This document shows positions 1-10,600 of a DNA stretch of 64,000 nt, piece after piece. Made by a program: the position numbers and the translations under genes. Numbering within the stretch: position 1 is the stretch's first letter; each line of letters begins with the position of its first letter. The stretch comes from Thuidium tamariscinum. Lineage: Eukaryota > Streptophyta > Bryopsida > Hypnales > Thuidiaceae. The stretch lies in the NCBI GenBank assembly GCA_947034885.2, contig OX344757.2:20888001-20952000 (forward strand), in the 5' to 3' direction. Under the pieces are notes generated by a model that saw only the letters and a list, made by a program, of their open reading frames with translations, had not been told where the DNA came from and made no database searches.

Positions 1-2674
1 TGAAAGCTAATTTGTGCTGCTAAATGCTCGAAGCCTGGGAACGAAGAAAGAGGATGCTTGAGGGCTAAGAGAGAAATTTCTCGGGAACTGTGTGCATCCA
101 CTGCTCGGAACTTGAACAGCTTTTGAATGCAAGAGTGATATGTGGACGCAGGTTTGCCGCCAAACTGGATTTGCTGGGGGACTATTTAGTCCAGAAGAAC
201 AGATATCATCAAACATGAAAGTATCAGCACGATGCAATTGGCGATGTTTCTCTCCGCAATCTGCAATTTGTCGATTTATGTTCGGATTATCAGTTAGAGT
301 ATTGTTTCGAAAATTCGGTCTCATCGATTGAGTAGGGACACGTAGAGAATGGTAGCTATTGAGGGTAACCCATACAGAGCCCGACAGGCATTTGTGTGTA
401 CCAGCTTGTTCTATGGAGCGCCTGCCCTGGAGCATCTTGATCTGCAAAGTCGAAATCAACCACGCAGTCAGTGTTGCCTCACTGTCATGCATTTCCAATG
501 CTCAATTTTTGTCTGAAGAGATTTTTACCGGATGTTGTAGGATAAAGACAGCAAAGTTGCCTACTTAGTCAAGATCATCAACTGCGTTGGTTCCACCCTG
601 AATGCTCACGTACCTGCTCGGCCGCTGAAGGTGCGTTTCTTTCTCACACAGAATAACGTGGTATTTAGTGCTGTTGGTATTGTCTGTCTTTCCATTAACC
701 CTGGTTGTTGTGCTTTTCAGATAGTTTCGGGAATGGAGCCAGAGCAAACGAACAGTTTCCTTCAGGCAAGCCGCTGGTCGTTCGTCTCTATTTCGTAGCT
801 TCCATGTTTTCTGCAGCGAGACAAGTAGTGCTTGGATGTTGTATTTTGGCTATCCTAAACGACTATTTCATCCTTGATGCACTTGCATGACACAACTCGT
901 CAGAGCCTTCTGCAGATGCTGGCAGTAGCGACAACGGTAGACAGCCCAGTTCGACAACGAGCCGTGAGTAGGGTGTTATTAGGAGAGAAGATGCCCTCTC
1001 TCGAGCAAGGCACAATGGATTGGGCTCACCGGTACTTTCTTTTGTCAGGTCTTGCCATCATCCCATCTACAGATTTCGTCAATACCATGTGTTTTAGATC
1101 TTTAATGTTCATTGTAACTCTTTGGAAAAACGAAGGGCTTATTTGTCAACGGTTGGGACGTGATTCTGGACCTCATTATCGGTTGAAATGGTTCACCTCC
1201 CAAGACGAGCAGAATCCGAAACCAGAGTTTGATTCTCATTTTGTTTGTATGGGAATGAAAACAGGATGCGTGCTGCCTAGCCTGAAGGAAGGTAGTGGAG
1301 CAAGTGCGCATCGTAATGCAGAGGAAACCATAGCCGCTAGCCTGTTGGGCATCGCCTCTCAACATCCAGCTTCAGCAAACGAGAATCCGGACTTGAAGGT
1401 ACGAAAGTGAAGATTCTCCTCTTGCCTCATTCGAAGTCCTCAGTTCCTATTTGATGCAAATATCGATTATCTCGGCACATCGAAAGTACTAAATGCTCTC
1501 TGATTGTGGTTGATGTGCGGGATGAAGACGGGGAGGAATGAGATGGATAGAAAGCTCCAAAAGGCTCACCATGTGGGAAATACGGTATCCATACCCTCCC
1601 CTCAGCGGCCCTCGACGATTATCTCAAGTGGAGCAGTGACACCTACGGGTGAGAGTGGAAGGGCCGACGAGAAGTTCGTTGAAGAGGAAGCTGTCGAGCC
1701 GTTGATTACGGTATCTACGACAGAGGAAGCTTGGCCACCACTTGTGCAATCCCTCTCTGGTAGTTCACTTCTCGTACCTGAGAAACATGATTTGGTCTGT
1801 TGAATTTTGAATGTACCTGGAAATATGGACGATCCTATCTCTTGCCCTGGAAGTTTCTCTCGCGAAGCATAAACTAGGCATGATTTTGCTTTGAATTGGA
1901 GTTCAGGTGCAAATACAAGGAACTGCGACACACCTCATCAGCATTCGTTGGACGCGCTGCCTTCAACAGCTCGGACTGAAACTTTGTCATCGTCTGCTCG
2001 GCCCATGACCGTAGGTATTTCCTTGTTGGCTAAACCTGAAATACCCCACAGTATGAACCAGCCGACTTCTCAGTTTGGACGTTTGGTGCGTTTTTTCAAA
2101 GCAATTGAAGGGAACTTTGCATTGGAATATCCAGTATACTTCGAATATCTAGTATACTTGTTTCAGAGTTGGAGAAGTCACACTCATCGTTGTTATTGTT
2201 CTTGGCTTAAAATGTCGCTAACGGCTGGAAAAGGTTCTGCAGGAGGAGATGGGAGGGCAAACTTCAATGCGTGGACTGCTCGCTTGGACACACTGGGTGG
2301 ATTTCCATCCTTTGCAGCTAGGCCTCAATCTGCACGTAAAGGGCCACCCAAGATTCACAACGGCGTTGTTGCCTCTGCGAAGGTGTATGATACAACTGTG
2401 AAATGTACCAAGTTATATTCGTTTTGCCTCCTCTAGTGCAAACTTGTATGGGCTAAAAATAATTAAAACTCCCACAGTTCGATGGCTGAAAGATTGGCTT
2501 TTGAAGTGTGTTCCATGACAGGCTCCAACCAAGAAGTCTGCGACAGCTCAGCCAGACATGCACTCATCTCTGTGAGTTCCAGACTAGGAAGATAATGGTC
2601 GTTTAAGCGCGAGGGAAGCTTGTCATTTGTCATTTTCAAAGTCAGATTCCTTTCATTGGTTTGGTATGAAATGG
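1..2674 (+). repeat. Left arm of a large inverted repeat
   Basis: Position i in this arm pairs with position 12238-i in the right arm (12248-i for roughly the first 55 bases, since the right arm has about 10 extra bases there). Homology fades at 2664-2674. Several overlapping reading frames from 705 to 2436 translate identically in both arms, so that part is almost or exactly identical; substitutions cluster in 1-710. The outer end may continue beyond base 1. Confidence 0.97.
152..2571 (+). pseudogene. Partial inverted copy of IFT54 (exons 2-10 only)
   Basis: Mirror image of the 5' part of the IFT54 gene at 7684-12472. Exon equivalents: 152-220, 541-630, 721-765, 916-1031, 1281-1398, 1528-1759, 1907-2010, 2167-2382, 2522-2571. 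All frames and splice signals remain open, including the GC donor after 765. The copy stops inside intron 10, so exons 11-17, which encode the C-terminal coiled coil, are missing; AT-rich DNA follows. Exon 1 is not seen because the window begins inside intron 1; it may lie outside. Differences from the intact gene include Ser for Ile in exon 3 (near 590) and a silent Val change at 154. Called a pseudogene because the conserved IFT-binding end is lost, although a truncated protein or a regulatory RNA could still be made. Confidence 0.85.
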
Positions 2675-3015
2675 CTTAAATGTGGTCTAGAATTGTACTT
2701 GTAACCCCAATTTCTGCATTTGAATATATATATATAAACTCTGGTCCACTTCAAAAAGCAGTCCGGCGTGAATAAAGTGTTTGTTCGTCATGACAATGAG
2801 TCAATGTCCACGGGATCAAGGGCTATTGATGCAAGACTACTCTTTCCTTTCGAAAATAGATACTAAAGTAACAAGTAACTAGTTTTAAAGTATCCAAGAT
2901 TTAATTTAATTTTGCTGGATTTAATTAAATTTAATTAGATTGATTTGACTTTATTTTAGTTATTAATTTATTAGTATTGGGTAAGTATGCAATGTAATGT
3001 GCATTGTTAAGTTTT

Positions 3016-3315
3016 TTATTCTATTGGAAGTGGTTGGTTGTTTTCAATTCTTCTTTTATGTAGAATGATTGATTCAGCGTATTGTATGGCTATGGTATTG
3101 ATTGCTTTGAAATTGTGTGTTAGAGTAATTTTTATTAATTTAAGTTTGGCTTCAAGGATTTTCATTGAAGGAATGTGTGTTGTTCCTTTAGCTCCTGTTG
3201 TAATGACAATAAGTGGATCTATTTTCCATCCTTGGGCCGCGATACTATTTATTAATGGTTGGTATTTTTGAATTTTATTATCTGTATTTGAACAGAATGT
3301 TCCATATGGTTTGTA
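3016..3315 (-). pseudogene. Coding relic, probably from a retroelement polyprotein
   Basis: An open frame of 99 codons lacking an early ATG, bounded by TAA at 3316-3318 and ending at TAA 3016-3018. That length is unusual in DNA this AT-rich. It reads with protein-like features: QKYQPLINSIAAQGWKIDPL, then VITTGAKGTTHIPSMK, then ESIILHKRRIENNQ. I think this resembles the region following the polymerase domain in some plant and animal retroelement proteins, but the assignment is from recollection of the pattern only. No start codon or upstream domain is preserved, so it is a fragment. Confidence 0.4.
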
Positions 3316-4499
3316 TTACTTTCCACTCTCGAAAATGCATAAAGACCTTGAATTTTTCTCCTTACATATACATACTCAAAGACAAATGTCTTTTGATGTG
3401 AAATATAATGTATATTATAATGTGTAAATTGTATGGAGTATTAATTATGGTGTGTGTATGATGTTTGGTACATGGTATATGAAATATTGTAAGTGATTTA
3501 TAGAATCTTCTCCGTAATATATAGTGTATTATATGACATGCTTTAGCAGAAATGACATGCTTAAGTGGACATTATACTTGCATTGCACATGTACTTGGTG
3601 ATTATTTTATAATACATATGTGCATTATAGTAGATAGATGGGATTGTATGTATTGACACCATGTTCTATATTGCATTCAATGACTGGGATATCAAAGGTG
3701 ACATCATTTTTTTCATTTTTTTTTCCTGAATTAAATTAGATGGTTCAACATGCATTTATAAAGAAATGTCAACATCTAAGTTAACATTGCAAAACATCTA
3801 GATGTTCAAGTTGACGTCTCTAAAAACAATTCAAAATTTTTAAGTGGCAAGAAATTGTGTTGACTAAGTATGCCACTTCAATATATTTTGATGCCACGTC
3901 ATTCAATTTTTGATTACCACATGGCATACCATGTCATTGCCACGTCAAGTGCCACATCATCGATGGAAAATGAATGGAAAATATTCCATGTTGGCATTCC
4001 CACGCCTAGGTGGCAACTACATGGCAAACTTTGAGGCCCCCATTGACTAGTGTTGTTTTTATGTCCGAGGCTCAACATGGCACATTTTGCCTTAGCACAA
4101 CATGTTTTTGACACGTCTATAGCAACACAAGTAAATCAATGTCTGTTTTGATGTGAAAAAATATCACACGCAACATTCCAATGTAAAATCTAGACAAAAT
4201 CTTGACACCAAAAAAAACACGTTTCTTATAGTGGTATGAAGCAAAAAACTAGGGTTGTTTTACAGCAACAAGCTCCACGGACACGCTGATACCTTTGTTT
4301 GCAAGTTGTTGGATGAGTTATGGATTTTGCACAACAGATGTGAGCAATTTTCCATTTGTTTATGTGCCTTGACTAGGCATATATTTAGATCAATACTAAA
4401 ATTTGATATTCTTATCAATTGTGTAGGCCTGTTAATTCGCATGACCGATTGCAACTCTTGCTGATGTGCATTTTGATCCTATCATGTTTAAATATGTAA

Positions 4500-4690
4500 G
4501 GAAGAGCTAAGTTAGTCTTTGTGGAAGTCATCCTTTTTGCAACAATGCAACCCATCTACAATGCAAAAATTTAAAAGTATTCATTGGAGACCAAGCTACT
4601 GTTCATTACCCCCTCCTTTTTGCACAAAATTCCAGGGATGAACAATTGCACTACTATCTTATATGTAAGAATTCCTTGTCCTCCATCGAA
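4500..4690 (+). repeat. Dispersed repeat, inverted partner at 33780-33980
   Basis: Contains AAAAGTATTCATTGGAGA and GGATGAACAATTGCACT, both found in reverse complement at 33780-33980 with moderate divergence. No termini or coding potential seen. Confidence 0.6.
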
Positions 4691-5929
4691 CCATTTTGGT
4701 CCATAGCATCCTTGTAGGGGTTAAGCAAAGTGCATTGCAGAGAGAAACTTAGGTGCATTTTAAGGCAATCTTTAGCTGCAAATGGTGTAGTTGCTCATAG
4801 TACTATGAAATCCATTGCTTTTCATTCTTTGAAATAGCAACAAAACATGGGATGAGTGAAAGAAGTCACAAACAACAAAATGTGGGGCTAACTTGGCTAC
4901 TAATATTATACTAACATTAGATCATTTTTAGTGAAAAGCTATACAATTTCAAATCTCTTGAATAGAAAACTATAGGGGTCACTCTAGTGTTAGATTACCA
5001 AATGAAGTAATTACAACTTTCTCTCAATATGAGACCAAGGTAATTGCACCAAAATTGTCTAAATTTCAAAATGACATATGAATGCAAAACATGCATTTTG
5101 ATTGAGTTGCTACTATCTTGTTTTCAAAAAGGGTGTATTTGTAATAGAACAATTTTATATCAATTGACCAAAGTAGAAGACCACTCATCTATTGGTGGTC
5201 AAGAATTGCATCAAGACCACATTCTTTGCAAACTTTGCCCAAGTAATGGTCAAGATGAAGAAAACCTCACCTCCTTTAGGAGAACCTTGCCCATGGTGTA
5301 GAAGTGCACAATAAGAAGACTTACGGTTGCTATACATACTATAATAAAGAAGTGCATTGGTTGTTTGAGAAGTATTGACAAAGACATGGTTATAGTGGGA
5401 TGCTGAACAATGTGGAATGATAGTAAAATAGTACCTCAAGAAGTCTTGACTAATTGTAGTGTAGTATGAACTCTAGTTGGAAAAATCTTTTAGACAACTC
5501 CACAAATTGAAGTTCATTGGCCAAGAATCCACATGGAAATATTTTGAAATTTAAGAAGTTATACCTAAAACATTTCGTGGTCAAATTCAATATAATTTTT
5601 TGGAAAAAATGCATCAACTTGTATAGTTTGTGTAGCATTGAAAATATTTTTAGATCAATCAAATATGTATTGAATTTGTAAAATTCATTTAAGTATATGG
5701 GATTTAATTTTTATTAGATTACCAGTTTTTAGTTTTGACTTGCATAAAAATCACAAAGGGAGGCATCAATCTCTATCTTAATCAATTTAATAGTATACAG
5801 TAGTTAAGAAAATCTAAACAATTGTCAATATATTTATTTGCAATAAATGTAGGTAGGACAAGAATTGAATTATAAGTTTTATCTTTGTTTACATATATAG
5901 TACAATATCAATATATTATAGGTTCTATA

Positions 5930-6170
5930 ATGAGGAAGCTTTACTACAATCACGAGAGTTTAGCATGGCAAAGCAAAGTAACACATGAAGGGGAGTCTAT
6001 CTACTTAGATTTGTCACAAGAATTAATATTATAACCTAGATGGAGTTCTCCAAAGGCCAAGTTTCTTGCTTGGAGAATTTGGGTGAGGTTTCCTACAAAA
6101 CTTGACCTTTAAAGAACTCTCTTTACAACAAATAGCCTTTTGGGGGACATTGTGATGCCAAATTGCACCA
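5930..6170 (+). pseudogene. Non-LTR retrotransposon relic (zf-RVT-like segment)
   Basis: One frame reads WSSPKAKFLAWRIWVRFPTK, followed after a stop (TAA near 6111) by TLFTTNSLLGDIVMPNC. The pattern W-x3-K-x-KFxAWR...PT...L resembles the reverse-transcriptase zinc-binding domain found at the C-terminus of plant LINE proteins. In-frame stops before and inside the segment show it is decayed. No flanking reverse-transcriptase domain was recognised. Confidence 0.4.
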
Positions 6171-6599
6171 ATTCAAAATAAAAGTCTACTTTTTGCCAAG
6201 TACAAGTACCTTTTTTTATAGAAAATTTTCATTTCCATTCAAAATGTAGATATAATCACCAAATTTGAATGAAAATGTGCATGAATATAACCAAAAAGTA
6301 TTTTGTGGTCTAAAAGATGTATGTATGTGGAAATATAATGCTCTACTACATTTGAAGTAATTACCATCCTAACACTTTTTCAAAAACTAAAAAACTTGGC
6401 TAATAACAAGTGCTACTACATAGACAACCATGTCATTTTTTCATCTATCCTTGAGGGTTTACACTAGACAAGTCTAACATCAATGTGGACAAGAAAATAA
6501 TTTGCTTTAATTGAAATCTTCCATTTCCTACAATTCTTCACCAATCCCTTCTACACATTAGTGTAAAGAGACCTTAGAGCGATCCCATACTATATTGTA

Positions 6600-6682
6600 A
6601 AGCAACACTGTAAATGTTTTGCACCATTGATCTTCCTTTGACAAGGAAGATCAATGGTATGGAAAGTTTATAGTGTTGCCTC
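6600..6682. repeat. Imperfect 83-base hairpin with perfect 16-bp stem
   Basis: ACCATTGATCTTCCTT at 6623-6638 is followed by a 4-base loop and its exact reverse complement ending at 6658. Pairing continues outward with mismatches (GCAACACTGTAAA against TTTATAGTGTTGC). Could be a fold-back element or a small-RNA precursor; no independent evidence of expression. Confidence 0.7.
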
Positions 6683-7683
6683 ACTATGCTTGAATGTCCA
6701 ATTTCTAGATAATATACAAATTGAAAGCCAAATTTCTTTTTCAATACACCTTGGATGAAAGTCATCCTAATTTTTAGAGATACTTTATGAAGTTGTTCTA
6801 TGCAAGGATTGGATTTTGTGATTGTAGATCACATATTTTTCTAATATTACAAATGCCAAAGTATATCAAGAGGTTGACCAAGCCAAAATTGCATTGATTC
6901 TAATTCAAACTTGAAATTGCAAAAGTAGGTTTGTAGAATCAAAGAATACAAAAATTTCCAAAAATCATTTGAAATCCATTCCAACAAAATTTTCTCAAAA
7001 AATAGCAATATTTTGCTTGTAATCAAATTTAGAAGGAATTTTGAATTTTCCCTTTCAAAATTTATAGAAAAATATTGGTGATAGCATTGATGAATCTAAT
7101 TGTATAGATAGAATCTAAAAATCAAACTCTACAACTTTCATTTTGTTTGCATCTCAATTCCAAAATAATCTTCCAAGTGGTACTTCATAATGATTTTTCC
7201 AAAATTGTCAATTCTGGAGGTGAGTCTGGACGTCTAAGGTTAATTTTGTTTATCATTATATTATTTTGTCCTCAAACTATTTTTAGTACGGAGCCAGAAA
7301 TCTACAGTATTCCTCAGCGGAGGCGAAGCTTGACATGCTGAATTGCCATTACGTCCGAAGTCGAGACCACCATCTGCAATGAAATTTAGACCTGAGACTC
7401 GGAGAAATGTTGAACACGGCGATGATGCTTATAGAATAGCAGGTGTCAGACCTCTCGATTCCAGCTCTGTGATTTGCAGGTTTACGTCCACATTGGCCAC
7501 ATAGCTATTCTTCTTTCTCCGAAGTACTAGTCCCCTTGTAAGGATCTGGAACGTGATACTGAATTCAGCTTCTTCTGCAGACCAGTAGCTCTGACACCCT
7601 CCTTTTATGTCGCTAGATCGTGACGGACGGACGCACTCTCTCGTTGGCGAAGTTGGAGGTTTCAGCTTGGGTTTGAGTTGTCT

Positions 7684-10600
7684 TCATTTTAGCTGCCGAG
7701 TGGTCATCATGCGTAGTAAACTCATGATGGTGTCGTCATTTCGTAAAATCTGCACACGTACAATAATGAAAGAGACATGGTTCAAAAAACCGCATTTACG
7801 AGCTCCAATTCTCAAAACTGAATGGCCAAGAGAAATGTCTGAATTTGGTGTGGCCACAATTTGGAAATATTTCGCGTGAGGATAGAATAACAAGGTGTAG
7901 TCTCCGTCAGGGAGGATTGCAAAGTTTCAGAGATAAAACCTATAAAGTCTAGAAATTAGTACTTGATAAAGTACTTGCCTGAGCTTTAGCTGAGGTTATC
8001 TTATGTTGATAATGGTGAACCTCCTCGTCCAGTTCAAGAATGCGGCCCATCTCAGCTTGTAAAATCTCGTCCGTAATTCTGGCCCATTACGGTTTGCAAT
8101 CTCAAAATCTTATTTTGTTCTGGTTAGTATCAGAATGAGAATACCTGTGGCGGTTTAGGTGTGTCTCTTGTTGTTTTCAGTAGATCTGAGTGAACTCGAG
8201 GGTTCCATTCAAAGTTGACAGGTTATTACAAGCTCCATCAGACAAAGAAGACCCAGATGATGTGATAGAAAAATGCTGGATCATACGATAATACCTCTTC
8301 TCTTCATCGAGACGAACGCTGTAAACATCCCGCTCTTTGATCCAAAATTGGTGCTCTTTGTTCATGGCATCCTCATCCTCCTGCCCATCTGTCATAAATC
8401 CCTTTCTTCATCTTGCACCAGCCCTCTTTGTGAAAACTTCAAGTTAATGATAAAAGAATTACGTGTATGCTATGCTCTTCATTTGAATTTAATTGCACAC
8501 CTAATCCTTCCAGTATAGAACACAGAATCAAATTAGGATGTGGTAAGAGGGAAAACCTGGAGGTAGTCAATGGCCTTCCCCAAGGGATTTGTGGCCTGAC
8601 ACAGAGACTGCACCATCACTCGTAGCTTCTGAACCTGGACAAATGAAGCAGAATTTAGCATTATCACTCACTCATTATGACTTCAAACAAAATCATAGAG
8701 AATACGACGATAACGACATGAAAACATCCAACCGAAATATACGGCTCACTGGAGCTGCATGGGTAGATTTTGGAGGTACCTCCTCCCTGGTTTGGGCATC
8801 CTCGTGGGTTGTCTCGATGGCACCTGATAGTATATCCTGCTCCTCAACTGAATCATTATCGACCCTTCCAACCTGAATACCAGCAGATCGATACTTGAGA
8901 TCTCGTTTACCCACGATCCTAAACAGAACAGACTACGAATAGATATGATTTGATTTATCTTTCGGAGGAAATGTGCGACTTACCGCCCTCTCTCCATCTT
9001 CACTTGGTCCTGGAATGCTTTCGGTGACTTTCCCAGATCCTAACGATGCAACCATGTTCTGTCACCACCATAAATGGGTTGTTGTAAGTTAATAAAAGGA
9101 CCACGAAACAGTAAATTTTTGTGTCATTGTGGAGGATGTCATGCGGTTCGGACATTTACCTCATGCATCCGTTTTACTAGAGGGTATCAATAACATGTGA
9201 TTCTCTCTTCACGAGATATTTGCTGTTCAAAACATATAGGAATATGGTAGAACCTCTGAAGGTAAATGTTGCTGGGCCGGGATCAAGACACGCAGAGAAT
9301 CGGATTCATCTTCCTCTTCCAGTTCTCGGTCAAACAAAATGCTCGGCCGTCTTACTCCGGAGGTGTCCTTTTCAACCCCGCTCAGTCTGCAGTTGAAATC
9401 ACAAATAAGGTAGTGTATGTCAGGTGGCTCTCCCAACGGCTGAAAGGCTTTTGGTAAAAGGACCGACCTACTCGCTCTAATGTGCTCCGATCCGACCTAT
9501 TTTCCGGAAAGGAATACGTGCCTTCGAAACGTTTCCTCAGGAAATGGTACGGAATGGCATGCGCCCTTTCATTCCAAACCAATGAAAGGAATCTGACTTT
9601 GAAAATGACAAATGACAAGCTTCCCTCGCGCTTAAACGACCATTATCTTCCTAGTCTGGAACTCACAGAGATGAGTGCATGTCTGGCTGAGCTGTCGCAG
9701 ACTTCTTGGTTGGAGCCTGTCATGGAACACACTTCAAAAGCCAATCTTTCAGCCATCGAACTGTGGGAGTTTTAATTATTTTTAGCCCATACAAGTTTGC
9801 ACTAGAGGAGGCAAAACGAATATAACTTGGTACATTTCACAGTTGTATCATACACCTTCGCAGAGGCAACAACGCCGTTGTGAATCTTGGGTGGCCCTTT
9901 ACGTGCAGATTGAGGCCTAGCTGCAAAGGATGGAAATCCACCCAGTGTGTCCAAGCGAGCAGTCCACGCATTGAAGTTTGCCCTCCCATCTCCTCCTGCA
10001 GAACCTTTTCCAGCCGTTAGCGACATTTTAAGCCAAGAACAATAACAACGATGAGTGTGACTTCTCCAACTCTGAAACAAGTATACTAGATATTCGAAGT
10101 ATACTGGATATTCCAATGCAAAGTTCCCTTCAATTGCTTTGAAAAAACGCACCAAACGTCCAAACTGAGAAGTCGGCTGGTTCATACTGTGGGGTATTTC
10201 AGGTTTAGCCAACAAGGAAATACCTACGGTCATGGGCCGAGCAGACGATGACAAAGTTTCAGTCCGAGCTGTTGAAGGTAGCGCGTCCAACGAATGCTGA
10301 TGAGGTGTGTCGCAGTTCCTTGTATTTGCACCTGAACTCCAATTCAAAGCAAAATCATGCCTAGTTTATGCTTCGCGAGAGAAACTTCCAGGGCAAGAGA
10401 TAGGATCGTCCATATTTCCAGGTACATTCAAAATTCAACAGACCAAATCATGTTTCTCAGGTACGAGAAGTGAACTACCAGAGAGGGATTGCACAAGTGG
10501 TGGCCAAGCTTCCTCTGTCGTAGATACCGTAATCAACGGCTCGACAGCTTCCTCTTCAACGAACTTCTCGTCGGCCCTTCCACTCTCACCCGTAGGTGTC

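Larger units (their letters stand above)
2676..7683. other. Spacer of the inverted repeat downstream of IFT54: AT-rich, relic-rich
   Basis: No intact gene is visible. It holds two retroelement-like coding relics (3016-3315 minus, about 5930-6170 plus), a dispersed repeat shared with 33780-33980, and a hairpin at 6600-6682. Bases 7210-7683 are richer in GC and are probably the IFT54 3'UTR or 3' flank. A CACTA-like terminus (TTTCTTATAGTG) ends near 4231 without a visible partner. Confidence 0.6.

Noticed and set aside
1602..1931. 109-codon frame on the minus strand, mirrored at 10307-10636
   Set aside because: Antisense to IFT54 exons 7-8. Present twice only because the region is duplicated; the sense exons explain it.
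4219..4231. CACTA-like terminus TTTCTTATAGTG
   Set aside because: No matching CACTATAAGAAA end found upstream within the spacer, so an element cannot be drawn.
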